This document shows positions 49,462 through 59,730 of a stretch of 64,000 nucleotides of DNA, piece after piece (the first letter of the stretch is position 1; every line of letters begins with the position of its first letter). The notes beneath the pieces are model-generated. The model ran no database searches and was not told the DNA's origin. It was given only the letters and a program-made list of their open reading frames with translations. Origin of the DNA: JBQQPY01 sp052258065 (GTDB lineage Bacteria > Pseudomonadota > Gammaproteobacteria > Enterobacterales > Enterobacteriaceae). The DNA lies in the NCBI GenBank assembly GCA_052258065.1, contig JBQQPY010000002.1, positions 124,001 to 188,000 of the forward strand. The letters run 5' to 3'. A program made the position numbers and the translations under genes.

Positions 49462-49960
49462 TAAACTCATAGATGCATTGGAGCTGTTACTTAATCGGCG
49501 CGCAAGCTTCCCGTTTAATCGAATCCGAGCGTCTGGTAAAGCGTTGGCTCTGCTTCTGCGGCGCAAAGGGGAGGCTATACGCGAGCCTGACCCTGGCGCT
49601 CTGCAGCCGTGGCGCTTTATCATCATCACAGGAAAGGCCATGCCTGCCTGAGCAAAGTACTCAGTCAATCGTAAGGCTGGTGTCGATCAAAAAAGAATTG
49701 TAAAAGCAAAAAGGCGCCATTTCGCGCGCTGCTAATTATTACGGTCTTGACCTACTGCGATACTCAAAGTAATGTGTCGTTCTGCAAACAGGCAGTTTGC
49801 GCCAGCTGTGTGGTACACACTATGCAGATAGCGGCATTGGCGCAAAGTTTAACGGTCGACGCCAGCCTCTTATCGGCGATGATCTAGATTGCCAGTTTTA
49901 TAGAAGATAAGGCACTAAAAAATTCTGCGCGCCACTGATGAATTAGGCAATGTATTTTTC
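49462..49960 (+). pseudogene. ydjA: Nitroreductase-family protein pseudogene
   Basis: Just right of sppA and divergent, as in E. coli. The frame IDALELLLNRRAS (start codon now ATA) matches MDALELLINRRSAS. After a frameshift EPDPGALQPWRFIIITGKA matches RAPDHKSMQPWHFFVIEGE. Further on KQAVCASCVVHTMQIAALAQ matches EMSAGCAVMAMQMAAVAQG. Frameshifts and stops separate these pieces and the end is unreadable. FMN-dependent reductase function is certainly lost. Confidence 0.75.
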
Positions 49961-49984
49961 TATTCTTCTATTTTAGAGAATGTT

Positions 49985-50510
49985 TTAGATCTGGCAATAG
50001 ATGCTGCAACCGCCACTTTTACGTATTAAGAAATTAATTTTATAGCTGTAACTGCCGATCTTGCGGAATTTCTTATACTCACTCGATGCAGCAGAAAATC
50101 GTCTTTGATATCTATCTAGCTGGCCGCAGACATGAACGGTACCGCCGCACATGAGTGCGCTTTCTACCACTAACCAAATCATCACCTAGCCAACACCCGA
50201 CAAAACTCTTAACATCATCTAGCTAGGAAACTCATCTGCCAGCCCTGGCACTGCAGTCGTAAGTGCGAACAGTAAACAGGTCACATGACAACTTCGGGCG
50301 AAGCCAAACGGTTTAATCCACAACTCAGCAAGCAAGATGCCAGCAAGATTTACTAGTAAAATAGAACGAATTGGGCGGCCTAATCTGCCAAATAGTAAGC
50401 TAGGAATGGCCGAACCAGGATGAAATTAGTGTGTTTGGCAGCGCCATGGAACCCATCAATAAGAAGAGCCCGAGGGCAATAATAACACTGGGCGAGAATA
50501 GACTAACATG
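49985..50510 (-). pseudogene. ycaD: MFS transporter pseudogene
   Basis: The minus strand starts at 50,510 with MLVYSRPVLLLPSGSSY then a stop, equivalent to MSTYTQPVMLLLSGLLLL. Later GVG, a stop, [16 protein letters not shown] matches [20 protein letters not shown] of E. coli YcaD. Intervening membrane helices are scrambled and the C-terminal two thirds are missing. ycaD lies in the serS neighbourhood in E. coli (dms genes between them are absent here). Confidence 0.75.
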
Positions 50511-50675
50511 GCATGGAAAAGGCAGTCTTAGAGAAAAGATTCCGCGCATGGTGTCACCACGGCATCAAAAGTTAATCAGCTAAAATTTACCTCCGCATTT
50601 TTACGCAAGAAGAAAAAACATACCTAATTATGCGAAAGAACGCGTCTCAACATGCGCGCCCTGATCGCCTGACCC

Positions 50676-51967
50676 TTAGCCGATATGAGTCAAACCGTTC
50701 ATATAGAAACGCAGAATCGCCGGTATTTCAATCCGACCGTCGGACAGCTGATGGTTTTCCAGTACCGCTACCAGCGTGCGGCTGACCGCCAAGCCAGAGC
50801 CGTTCAAAGTATGTACCAGCTGTAATTTTTTTTCGTTCGGCTGCGGTAACGCGCCCGCATACGGCGCGCCTGAAAGTCGCCGATGTTGGAGCACGAGGAG
50901 ATTTCCCGGTAAGTATTCTGCGCCGGCAACCAGACTTCCAGATCGTAAGTTTTACAGGACGCGAAGCCCATATCGCCGGTACACAGCAACACTTTGCGGT
51001 ACGGCAGTTGCAGCAACTGCAGCACCTTTTCAGCATGACTGGTCATCTCTTCCAGCGCTTGCATCGACTGCACCGGTTTGACAACCTGCACCATTTCCAC
51101 TTTGTCAAACTGATGCATGCGGATAAGCCCACAGGTATCGCGACCATAAGAGCCGGCCTCGGAGCGAAAGCACGGCGTATAGGCGGTCATTTTCAGCGGT
51201 AACGCATCTTCCTCGAGAATCTCGTCGCGTATTAGGTTTGTCAGCGGCACTTCCGCAGTCGGGATTAACGCATAGGCGCTAGTTTCCGCTTCTTCACTAA
51301 GCGGCTGGGTATAAAACAGATCTCCTGTAAACTTCGGCAATTGTCCGGTTCCATATAGCGAGGCGTGATTTACCAGATAGGGCAGATAATGCTCCAGATA
51401 GCCATGCTGTTCGGTATGCAGATCCAACATGAACTGGGTCAGCGCGCGGTGTAGACGGGCAATTTGGCCATACATCACAACAAAACGCGTGCCGGTCAGC
51501 TTCACTGCTGCGGCAAAATCGAGCCCGCCCGCCATTTCCCCCAACTCTACATGGTTGCGGATGGCGAAATCGTATTGGCGAGGCTCACCCCAGCGCGACA
51601 CTTCCCGATTATCATTTTCATCACGGCCGTTAGGCACCTGGTCGGCAGGGATATTGGGCAGCGAGAGCGCGTAGTCGCGAATTGCACCCTGCAAGACCTC
51701 TAGTTCTGTCTTGATGATACCCAAACGCTCACCCAGCCGATTGACCTCTTGGCGCAGTAGCTCGATATCTTCCCCGCGCGATTTTGCGGCGCCGATTGCC
51801 TTAGAGCAAGCATTACGTTCAGCCTGTAAATTTTCGGTTTCTACCTGGAGAACTTTGCGGCACTCCTCCTGTTGGCGCAAGGTTGTCACATCCAGTTTGA
51901 ATTTCCTGCGAGCTAATTTTTCGGCGACTGCATCGATTTCATTACGCAGTAGATAGGGATCGAGCAT
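50676..51967 (-). pseudogene. serS: Seryl-tRNA synthetase with poly(A) frameshift
   Basis: SerRS charges tRNA-Ser and is normally indispensable. The first 370 or so residues are intact: N-terminal coiled-coil arm (residues 25-105, ..QVETENLQAERNACSKAIGA..), motif 2 FRSEAGSYGRDTCGLIRMHQ, and EISSCSNIGDFQARRMRAR. Then an A8 run (50,826-50,833 on the plus strand as T8) throws the frame to a stop at 50,804, giving RTKKNYSWYIL. With one extra A the frame continues KLQLVHTLNGSGLAVSRTLV, AVLENHQLSDGRIEIPA, RFYMNGLTHIG and totals exactly 430 residues, the E. coli length. The lost tail contains motif 3. Ribosome-binding site AGGAC precedes the ATG. I call it frameshifted rather than dead. Confidence 0.9.
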
Positions 51968-52111
51968 GCTAGTCCTGTACTTATTATTTGATATATGTTT
52001 ATTCTGTGAGTTTATAGCTGCGCTGCGCTAAAAGCGGGGCGTCGTCATGAATTTAGCATCGACAATCTTACCGCAATAGTGAGGTTATCAATAGCATTTT
52101 ATCAGGCTATT

Positions 52112-52274
52112 TTAATCCAACTGACTTAGCTAGATATTTCAGTTTATTAAATAGCCATTCATCCATATGCTCTAGATCATTTTTTCTCTGAGGTCTAAAT
52201 AGACTATTCTTACAGTGAAGACTTAAGAACGCGAATAATAGGATTGCAGGATATAAACCGTAATAGATGAAAAA
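52112..52274 (+). mobile_element. IS630-derived miniature element
   Basis: About 160 bases keep the IS630 left end (TTTCAGTTTATTAAATAGCC and the following 110 bases) joined directly to its right 30 bases (AACCGTAATAGATGAAAAAT). It has no coding capacity. It abuts the last readable codons of rarA. Confidence 0.5.
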
Positions 52275-52765
52275 TGCTCTAAACTAGCTTTTGAGCAATT
52301 TTCCCTCGAGCGTGCCTGAGTTCAGTTAATAGTAACGAGCATGCGCTATTTCAGGCGGGGAATACTTCTCGCCGGCGGCGTAGGCTTTAGATTCATCCTA
52401 AGCGTAGCAACATTCTGCGCGTACGCTTATATCCTTGATCAACCAGATTATAGCATTGCACAGATTCGGCGGCATATCATAATCCCCTTTTTCGCACGCA
52501 TAACGCATCACGGCTTTGAACGCGGTATAGACCGAATTGCTTTGCGGAGTTCAGGCTAGATAGATAATCGCCTGATCAATAATCCATTCTCCTCAGGGCC
52601 CTAAAAATTACAGAATAGCGTTGACTATTTTTGATCGCTCGCGACAACATTGTGTCTACTATCAGCAGATGGCTCTAACCGATATACTCCTTAAACGTCG
52701 ATAAGCGTATGTGCGCCGCCAGCAGTTGAAATGCGCGCTGGAAAATCCAGAGATAGGTTAGTCAT
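52275..52765 (-). pseudogene. rarA: Replication-associated recombination protein A pseudogene
   Basis: RarA (MgsA) is an AAA ATPase acting at stalled forks. The minus strand starts MTNLSLDF 11 bases after lolA, with degraded FQLLAAHIR and KEYIG, a stop, SHLL matching the E. coli N-terminus. The sequence then jumps to the C-terminus: NSVYTAFKAVM, DMPPNLCNAIIWLIKD, DESKAYAAGEKYSPPEIAHA, RYY, a stop, LNSGTLEGKIAQKL. About 900 bases, including all ATPase motifs, are deleted. The order serS-rarA-lolA-ftsK is conserved. Confidence 0.85.
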
Positions 52766-52775
52766 AGTTACCTCG

Positions 52776-53384
52776 CTAGCGCTGGTCATCGAGCGTCACG
52801 CCTTTCGGCAACGTAAAGTAAAATTTCTCCTCCTTCACCTGGCCATTCTTTTGGACTTTCAGCTCATAAGCACTGCACTGGCCATCCCGCTCTACGGCGG
52901 TGAAACCTTCAATAGTGCCGTTGGTGGTCACTTTGATCGTAAACTGCTTCAAATTATTGTTATTAAATTTCGGTACTAGCGAGAAGGTATCGCCCCTCTG
53001 CTTCACATTGTACTGACGCCACTCGGCAGCGTTGTTGCGAGTTATCAGGATGAACGGCGTATTGCCGGTAGCGTCTTTCAACCAGTTGGCGGTCGCTTGC
53101 TCTACGAGAGGATTATAGAACCACAGGGTTTTTCCGTCGGAAACCAGCACGCTTTCATCCGGCGCGGTCATGTGCCAGTTAAAAAGATTCGGTCGCTTAA
53201 CCCATAGGTCGCCTTTCCCTTCCTGGACCGTGCCGCCTTCGGCAGCGGTCACCCGCTGGGTAAAACTGGCGTAGAAACTATTAACCTGATTAAGGCGGCT
53301 TTGCAGGACATCAGCATCGTCGGCAAAAGCCGGGGCCGCTAGCGCAGCGATAAACAGCGAAGCAGTCATCAAGCATTTTTTCAT
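52776..53384 (-). CDS. lolA: Outer-membrane lipoprotein carrier protein
   Basis: LolA shuttles lipoproteins across the periplasm from LolCDE to LolB. The 202-residue product (E. coli 203) has the signal peptide KKCLMTASLFIAALAAPAFA. The mature part starts DDADVLQSRLNQVNSFYASF, with WVKRPNLFNWHMTAPDESVL, DGKTLWFYNPLVEQ and the C-terminal QKNGQVKEEKFYFTLPKGVT. Ribosome-binding site AGGAA is visible. Complete, between the rarA and ftsK ruins. Confidence 0.95.
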   Translation of the reverse strand: MKKCLMTASLFIAALAAPAFADDADVLQSRLNQVNSFYASFTQRVTAAEGGTVQEGKGDLWVKRPNLFNWHMTAPDESVLVSDGKTLWFYNPLVEQATANWLKDATGNTPFILITRNNAAEWRQYNVKQRGDTFSLVPKFNNNNLKQFTIKVTTNGTIEGFTAVERDGQCSAYELKVQKNGQVKEEKFYFTLPKGVTLDDQR

Positions 53385-53547
53385 TATGGAAATTCCTTGA
53401 GAGTGAACGCAAGCGCTCCTTTTTAAAGCGCGGCAACACTGTTCACTTTATCGGAAGACGGCCGGGAAGCAATAGAAATAATATCCTCTGAAATGTCTCG
53501 GTTTACGCATCTTTGCACGCGACTTTCAGGCTGTGGCTTATTTCCGT

Positions 53548-53740
53548 TAAAACGGGAACATCACGTCGCGGTTGTCATTGTGCTTGGGTGAGTTTGCAAT
53601 ACCCAGAAATTCCATTTGCTCCACCATGCGTGCAGTGCAGTTAAAACCTATTCGGAACAGGCGTTACATGCCAGAAATTGACGACCGGCAAGAAGAGCAA
53701 GTGCTGTAATTAAAGCTTTATGGAAGCGCACTGAGAGTGA
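53548..53740 (-). pseudogene. ftsK: FtsK C-terminal (gamma domain) fragment
   Basis: The minus strand reads FRIGFNCTARMVEQMEFLGI, then ANSPKHNDNRDVMFPF and stop at 53,548. This matches the very end of E. coli FtsK (FRIGYNRAARIIEQMEAQGI.., REVLAPPPF), the KOPS-reading winged helix. It lies 164 bases upstream of lolA, the normal place. It is cut off from the rest of ftsK by about 3.9 kb of Mu-like prophage. Confidence 0.8.
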
Positions 53741-54314
53741 GGATTTGAGGACCACCCTCAGCTCACCGGGCTTGAAGACCATGCGTTGATCCAGGTCACT
53801 ACAGGTCAGGCGCGGGGTAACATGCAGTTGCTCAAGGACCTATTTTATTACAATATAACTCATGCTGAAACTTCCCGGGACGGTGTTGCTTCGCGCCGTG
53901 CTTTACTGATGCAGTGCTGGGCCGCATGCCAGAAATTCCCGACCGCCTTACGGATAAACCGGGCAGCCAGACGCTTGTCGGCGGCGGTGCAATTTGTAGA
54001 TTTTTCATCCGCTATTATTGCCTCATTCCGCCAACGCGCAGCTGTTCAATCATGACGTTAACCTCGACGGCGACCGCGCAAACCTGCCCGACGTTCTGCT
54101 CATGAATAAGGACACGGGATAGCGCCGCGGCCAGTCGGCCGCAGGCATCAATGGTTTTTAACATTTTCCGGTCATGGCTCCATCGTGCAAAGGCGGCATT
54201 AATAAATAGACTACTCATTCACTGATATAATATGTCCTCGGCTAAATTTTGCGCGCACGAAGCCCTGATGCACGCGCCAGATTTAAAATAATCGACCAAA
54301 AGGCATTACAGTCT
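53741..54314 (-). pseudogene. Mu-like prophage 2, unrecognised early genes
   Basis: Minus-strand frames DRKMLKTIDACGRLAAALSR, then VLIHEQNVGQVCAVAVEVNV (54,015-54,218) and ADKRLAARFIRKAVGNFWHA (near 53,950) look like protein, but I do not recognise the families. They lie downstream of the DUF3164 gene in the same direction. The distal phage boundary must fall between about 53,740 and 54,015. Confidence 0.4.
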
Positions 54315-54930
54315 AGAGATATCAAGCAGCAGTTGTATATATTCTTTGTACGCCTCCCGTTGATAAAAACGAATATAACGTGTCGAGCCGCTGACTTTTG
54401 TTGAGTCTGTCACGGCGCGCATAGCCTCTTGCTAGTCTTCATCATCAATATCAAGGCCTCGTAGAGATAGCACGCTATTGATATCAATGCATCCCTGTTT
54501 ATTGACATTGAAAGCGCGGTTGACCAGCGCCATTAATTTGGCATCGGCACTGCCTGACTATTTAGTACTACAGGCCCCTATTTTTTCTTTTGCAACCTGA
54601 ATACACTCATCAAAATATGGCACTCATCCGCCGCTCTGCGCACACATCGCTCTCGGTCAAGGCTGGTCAGTGTCACATTACCTTTAGTAGCCCCATAATT
54701 GACGCTACACTCTGCGGTAGACAGGTCGACAACATGCCGTATCTGCTGCATAGCGCGCAGTTTGAACGCGGCGATTTGACACCGTAGTTGACGCGCCTCG
54801 TCAAATGGGGCATTAACCAGATCGTCGCGCAGCTTATCAACGAGCTTGATAGTGTCAGCAGGCACCAGGTGACCCTGTGCGTTACACCGGTATCGTCAGC
54901 TTCATGTTTACTTTTTTTGCGATTACCACT
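54315..54930 (-). pseudogene. DUF3164-family phage protein pseudogene
   Basis: RCNAQGHLVPADTIKLVDKL, then RDDLVNAP, CQIAAFKLRAMQQIRHVVDL, GATKGNVTLTSLDRERCVRR, a stop, AKLMALVNRAFNVNKQGCID and DSTKVSGSTRYIRFYQR follow the DUF3164 plan (GHLVP...I...D.LRDELV, ..F...A..DI.AFV.LSAE.YG...GGKKGNVTL). This family is found in the early operon of Mu-like phages, and its function is unknown. One stop near 54,560 and one frameshift are present. Confidence 0.7.
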
Positions 54931-55920
54931 GTCAGCTATCGCCAGCGGTATGATTGATAAAAAACAGCAGTGCCACAACATCATCTTTACTCATAGCCAC
55001 TCCGAATACACCAGACACCCCTCAATTAATCGGGCGCACACCTGATGGCGCTCTCCTTGACAGCAAAGGGTAATTTCTGTCGCGCTATCCTTCTCCTCCT
55101 GGCGTACCGGCGGGGTAATTTTTATAAAGGGGCACTGGCAGTAAAACCGGGCACTCAGGATGTCGCTACTCGCCTGACATAGCCGGCTGCGCACGGCGTT
55201 CATGGCATTAAACATGTTCATCATAGTGACCTGTCCTTTTCAGCATTTTCATTAATAGCCAAGCCTCACACAGTGGTTTTCTCAGCAAAACCAGCCCCGA
55301 TTCGGACGGCACTGCCCGCCCCGGACAGCAATGCCCTTAAGGTGCGCCAGGCAGCGTACTACGCCTGACGTCGGCTTGGATCAGAGAGATAACAGCCGAG
55401 TTGCAGCACTTCCCAGATATCCACATCAAATCCTGCCACCGGTAATAATGTTGCTGGGCCGGAGCAAGGTCACCGCCGCCACCTCATACCGGCCCAGAAA
55501 GAGGTGCTGCGTTGCCCCGCGTGACAGGGTAATATGTCGTCGGATGTTGTTATCAACGTCATAACGTGCGTAGCGGGGCATACGCTGCAGGGCGCGGATT
55601 TCATGGCGTAAAGGGTTATTTATTACTGCCTTTCCTGAATAACTGGTTCATGTCATGACAGACCTGCATCACCACCCCTACGCATCCGGCAGAACATAGA
55701 GCGCTCCCCTGGTCTCGAAAGGACACTAACAGGCTGTGTGACGATCCCAGTGAGACGGACACCACTCACCGGGTATTGAGAAGCATCTGGCGTCTGGCGC
55801 TGTCGGTAAAGAGCACGCCGCCCATACTCACTCCTTGCCGGCAGCAGGTCAATATCGGCATACGCTTCCCCGAACGCCGACTTGATATATTTCCCCCAGT
55901 TGGGCCTGTGCCTCACCGCT
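54931..55920 (-). pseudogene. Mu-like prophage 2, unrecognised early genes
   Basis: Three minus-strand segments look like coding DNA: NMFNAMNAVRSRLCQASSDI with QCPFIKITPPVRQEEKDSAT (55,224-54,991), NPLRHEIRALQRMPRYARYD with LFLGRYEVAAVTLLRPSN (about 55,615-55,440), and WGKYIKSAFGEAYADIDLLP (about 55,900). They lie between MuB-like and DUF3164-like genes. I cannot name them. All have stops or lack starts. Confidence 0.4.
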
Positions 55921-55984
55921 GGCTATCAGCCACGCCTGGCGCAAGGAGTGCGATAAGAACCTACAAGGCATCAGCTTTCTGGCG

Positions 55985-56330
55985 AATGGCTTATAGTAGC
56001 GTCATCTCACTTTCGCTGGTAATGTGCCAGACGGCAGCAATCGCAGCCACATCTGCTTTTTAGCTTTTAACAAGCGCCTGGAGCGGGCGATGAGCCAGGC
56101 TAGATCATGTTCCCCTAGGTTGAGCGAGCCGATTTCGACAAGCCTGCGCGGGTTACAAATCAGTACCATACCGACACCGGTCGCATCCTGAATGGCGCAA
56201 AGCTGCTACAGCCTATCAATGCCTAAGTGGTCGGCCTCGTCGACAATTACCAGCCTATTCCTGCCGTTCGACCGCTGCCGAATTGCACGCGCCAGCGTCC
56301 CTTTGTTTCCGGGCAAATCGCTCAGGTCAG
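55985..56330 (-). pseudogene. Mu-like phage transposition protein B fragment
   Basis: MuB is the AAA ATPase that delivers target DNA to MuA. Minus strand: SDLPGNKGTLARAIRQRSNG, then RNRLVIVDEADHLGIDRL (Walker B), a stop, QLCAIQDATGVGMVLICNPR and RLVEIGSLNLGEHDLAWLIA. The Walker A part is missing. The fragment begins directly after the MuA C-terminus, implying a deletion. Confidence 0.7.
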
Positions 56331-57645
56331 CACGACATTGCCCACTGCCCTGAATATTTCAAAGACCTGTGATTCAGAGCGCGTAAGTGCGCCCATCCTC
56401 GGCAGCAGTTCGGAAACTTCCAGTGCATCCATGCGTTTAGTGGTTTTGATAATAGCTTTGGTGGCCTTTTTAAGCTTATTACGCTGCGGGGCGTGCTCAC
56501 GGGCTGCTTGGGTATCGCCGAATGCACGGGCTTGAACACAGGACGCAGCACAGATAAACTGGTCCCTCCAGGGTGCAATAGAATACTGCACTATACAGGC
56601 GCTGAGAATTAAAGCGCATAACCACCTTACGCGGAGAAATGCCCACTAATGCGGCATGGTAATAAACATTCTTCGCATTCAGCGCTGCGTCGCCGGCATT
56701 GAGGGTAAATTGGCTCTTGTGATCCACTGACAACGCTTTAGCAGGAAGCAGGAACAGGCGTAACTATTCTGCGGTGAGCCTGCGTGCCAGCGTCTGCGGA
56801 AAATCGCGCGCAAAGATCTGATCGAAGGAATATTGCCCGGCATAAATTTCGGTCTGGCGACCCACTTTTGCGTTAAATATGGCAACCCCTTCCGCGAAGG
56901 CTGATAAAACAGCGCGGCATCTACCGCCCAGCTGGCGTAATTTTCCGGTTTATGCATCGGATCCGGTCCGGTGTAGGCATCGGATAGTGCGGGGTGGTTA
57001 TCGATATGTTCCTCTAGCCACCAGCCCCCAAAGTCGCGCTCAATGAACTTAGCCTGACCCCAGCCTTTCCCGACGATAACCGACGCCCAGTGAACAGTCA
57101 CACTAATAATGGCCAACACCCCTTTTGAATAATCTTCACGTACCTTAAAGCGGTAGCGGTTTTTAACGTCTCCTGTCAGCCATTTGTTTCCGCAGCGCGC
57201 GTGTTGTCGATGGTGAGATAGAAATCTTCGGGAATGCTATACGACTTGATCAGCTCCATAAACGACAGACGGATAGCGTCAGTGTTTTCGGTCAGGTCGG
57301 TACGCCAGTCAACAATCCAGCGTGTGCGGCTATCCTGCCAGAATCAGGTTTTAGGCCGGATAATATCGCCGTTAAACCATTTAACGAACACGTTATGCTG
57401 ATAGCTATCCCCGTTAATCAATTGCAGGCCATTAAGTTGTGCTACTGATCGCTGCTGGGACGGATCAGTCCGCATCAGTGCATGTTTCTCTTTACGGGAC
57501 ATCACCCGCACCTCAACCGGAATATCCTCAATGCGACGCCGCACCGTATCTAGCGAAGGTATCGGCTAGCCATGTTGTGCGGCAGCGAGTCAAAGTCTTT
57601 CGTAGCACTTGGTCGGCGCTGGTTTTTCCAGGCGAAGATAATCCC
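56322..57645 (-). pseudogene. Mu-type phage transposase A pseudogene
   Basis: Pieces in shifting frames on the minus strand: FDSLPHNMASRYLR, RIEDIPVEVRVMSRKEKHAL, FLTIDNTR-like catalytic segment near 57,215, KNRYRFKVREDYSKGVLAI, GKGWGQAKFIERDFGGWWLE, DAYTGPDPMHKPENYASWAV, NAGDAALNAKNVYYHAALVG, RKVVMRFNSQRLYSAVFYCT, TKRMDALEVSELLPRM. These match Mu transposase A (..VHWT..HLGKGHGQAKP.ERAFG.GG..EY.DKHP) more than the BcepMu type at 25-26 kb. The N-terminal DNA-binding part is missing and the sequence runs straight into ftsK at 57,650. Confidence 0.8.
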
Positions 57646-57655
57646 CTTTGATACA

Positions 57656-59595
57656 TTACCAGGTGTCATCATGAAAATCAGCCATGACCGCGCTTTTACA
57701 CTCAAGCAGGCGGCTATCCAGCAAGGCAGTCCCCAGTCTAGACACGCATGTTTTTTCGCCTTGCCGTACCGGCGGTAATGCGGTGTCGCGGAATTTCTCG
57801 CAATTAAATGCTTCATGCAGATAGACTATGCGTTTGTTGGGAGGTTCCAAGCCGACACAGGGTTTAACGAAAATAACCCCACAATTCCGCACCGCCGTCG
57901 CCGACAGCGCTTACGCCAGTTCGCGTGACAGATTAAAAATACGCACGGCTTTCACCCCGAGCGTAGATCTAGCCCGAAGCGGGCAATGCCCCACCCGGGC
58001 AAAACTCCCATAACTTGAGATTGCCCTGCTGCGGCCCCGTGTTATCGTCGTGCCAAGGAAGCTTCTTTGTTTGGCCACTGTTGTCACCGATCAGATAAGC
58101 AACGTATCCCCCGCAGTCATCGTAGGGAAACAGCGTAAACCACGGGGCCGCAGCCGAAAAACGAGCCTCTTGGCAGAGGGTTTATGCCGACTGCGGATGG
58201 ATAGCGGCGAGGTGTTGCCTTCGGGATAGCGCTGCATTTCCTGATGTGTAAAATCTTCTGCCAGACGCTGCTGCTTATCCCAATCTAGGCTCTTGTTTAG
58301 CAAGGTGAAGATCGGCTCTGGCGCCGCGTCGGCTGATAGCGCACCGGCGGGCACTTCGCCGCTATATACGCGGTCAGACGGAGTGAACTCATGTTGGGCA
58401 TACTCACGATCTCCCTTTCAGAGGTAGTCATTGCTAAGAAATGATCTTGAGCCCTTAGTCAAATGCGTTCGCGGCACGTCGGGATGGGTGCCGCTTTCGA
58501 GCGCGGCGGCTCTGGCCCTATGCCTTGTTTCAGCTGCGGATTGCGGTCAGTGTCGCTAGTAGAAAAAGCCGGCATGAAGATCAGCGATGCGCCACTTTGC
58601 TTCGTGACGCCGACCCAGACTATACCGCTACTTTGCTGAGCTAAGGTGAATTTATAAGGAGTGCAGAACCCATCTAAATCGCGTTACGAGTCGCTAATAC
58701 GCGGCCCGTCGTTCTCCGCGGGCAGCAACATAGCGCCCCTAACGCGGCCGGCTAATCTCTGGGGCTCAATTGTCGTCGATGTGTGCGCCGCGTGCCTCTA
58801 ATCGCTGAGCTCATCAGCCCGTGGATCAGCATCAACGGCTGGCCCGGCGTGCTGCAGGCCTAGGCATGCAGTCGCTGCCCCGCTCCGCTTCGCTCAGACG
58901 TACCGTGCGCGAACGCAGTAGCGGGTCGTTGTCGTCATGCCGGACGTGAAGACAAGTGTAGTCCTCATCATCACTGCAACGGTTGCGGTTGGAGACAAAG
59001 GTCAGACACCCCAGCACTACCGAGCCGATCTTTTCCGCCATAGTGAGCCACGACCAGCCGGTAAACAGGGTAAGTCCCGACGCCCAGATGCATAAAAGCA
59101 CAAATCTGAGGCCAATGCCGTTGAACCACAGAAGCATCGCGTTACTCAAGAGGCTGCCGATAATGCCGCCGGAAGCGAAATAGTAAAGATCGTCTACGTT
59201 AAGCGAGGCTAAGCAACAGGAGGTAAGCAGCAGCGCTAAACTGCCGATAAGCCTCAGCGACAAGCCGAATAAATCTACATAGTCATGTCTATCGCGCTGA
59301 ACGAATGCGCTCCAGCAAAAAAACAGCATGATAAACGGCAGCGCATAGGCCAGCAGACCAAAGGTAAAAAAAGTGTATCAGCAAACAACGATCCTATTCC
59401 GCCGCACAGATTGTGTATAGGACCGCGCGAGGCGGTCTGTGACCAACTCGGATCAAAGGGGTTAAAACTAAGCAACGCTGCGATCAAATAAAACGCAAAA
59501 ATACTCACAAAAACCTGCACAGCCTTCAGTAGCCGTCGGCCGCTGCTTAGTTTTTTTAGAGCGATGTCTTTATCTTCTCTATATTCCTGGCTCAA
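57656..59595 (-). pseudogene. ftsK: DNA translocase FtsK pseudogene (N-terminal and linker part)
   Basis: FtsK couples cell division to chromosome dimer resolution. The N-terminus is well kept: SQEYREDKDIALKKLSSGRR, AALLSFNPFDPSWSQTASRG, then a T7 run at 59,366-59,372 (plus strand A7) where one base is missing. After it FVQRDRHDYVDLFGLSLRLI, YYFASGGIIGSLLSN and WASGLTLFTGWSWLTMAEKI complete the four-helix membrane domain to about residue 190. The linker is scrambled. Motor-domain traces follow: GVKAVRIFNLSRELA, KPCVGLEPPN and HEAFNCEKFRDT. It ends at 57,656 just before Walker A, where prophage 2 begins. Confidence 0.85.
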
Positions 59596-59730
59596 AAAAC
59601 ACTCTCTGGGTTCCTGTTAACCGATACAATAACAGCACCGAGGTGCTGTCGGGAGCTGGGACTGCATATGAATCTACAGAAGTGTAACTAAAACAAATCA
59701 TATTTGCAGCTGGCTGCTTTTTAACGTGTA

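Noticed and set aside
52341..52559. A small membrane protein MRYFRRGILLAGGVGF..
   Set aside because: It is the antisense of the rarA C-terminal remnant, which reads AYAAGE and PPEIAHA on the minus strand.
57640..57660. Exact Mu-type phage end (TGTATCAAAGGGG) at the ftsK junction
   Set aside because: It begins with TG as Mu ends do, but no partner end or 5-base duplication is visible near 53.74-54.0 kb, and the N-terminal part of the transposase is missing, so the true end may be deleted.
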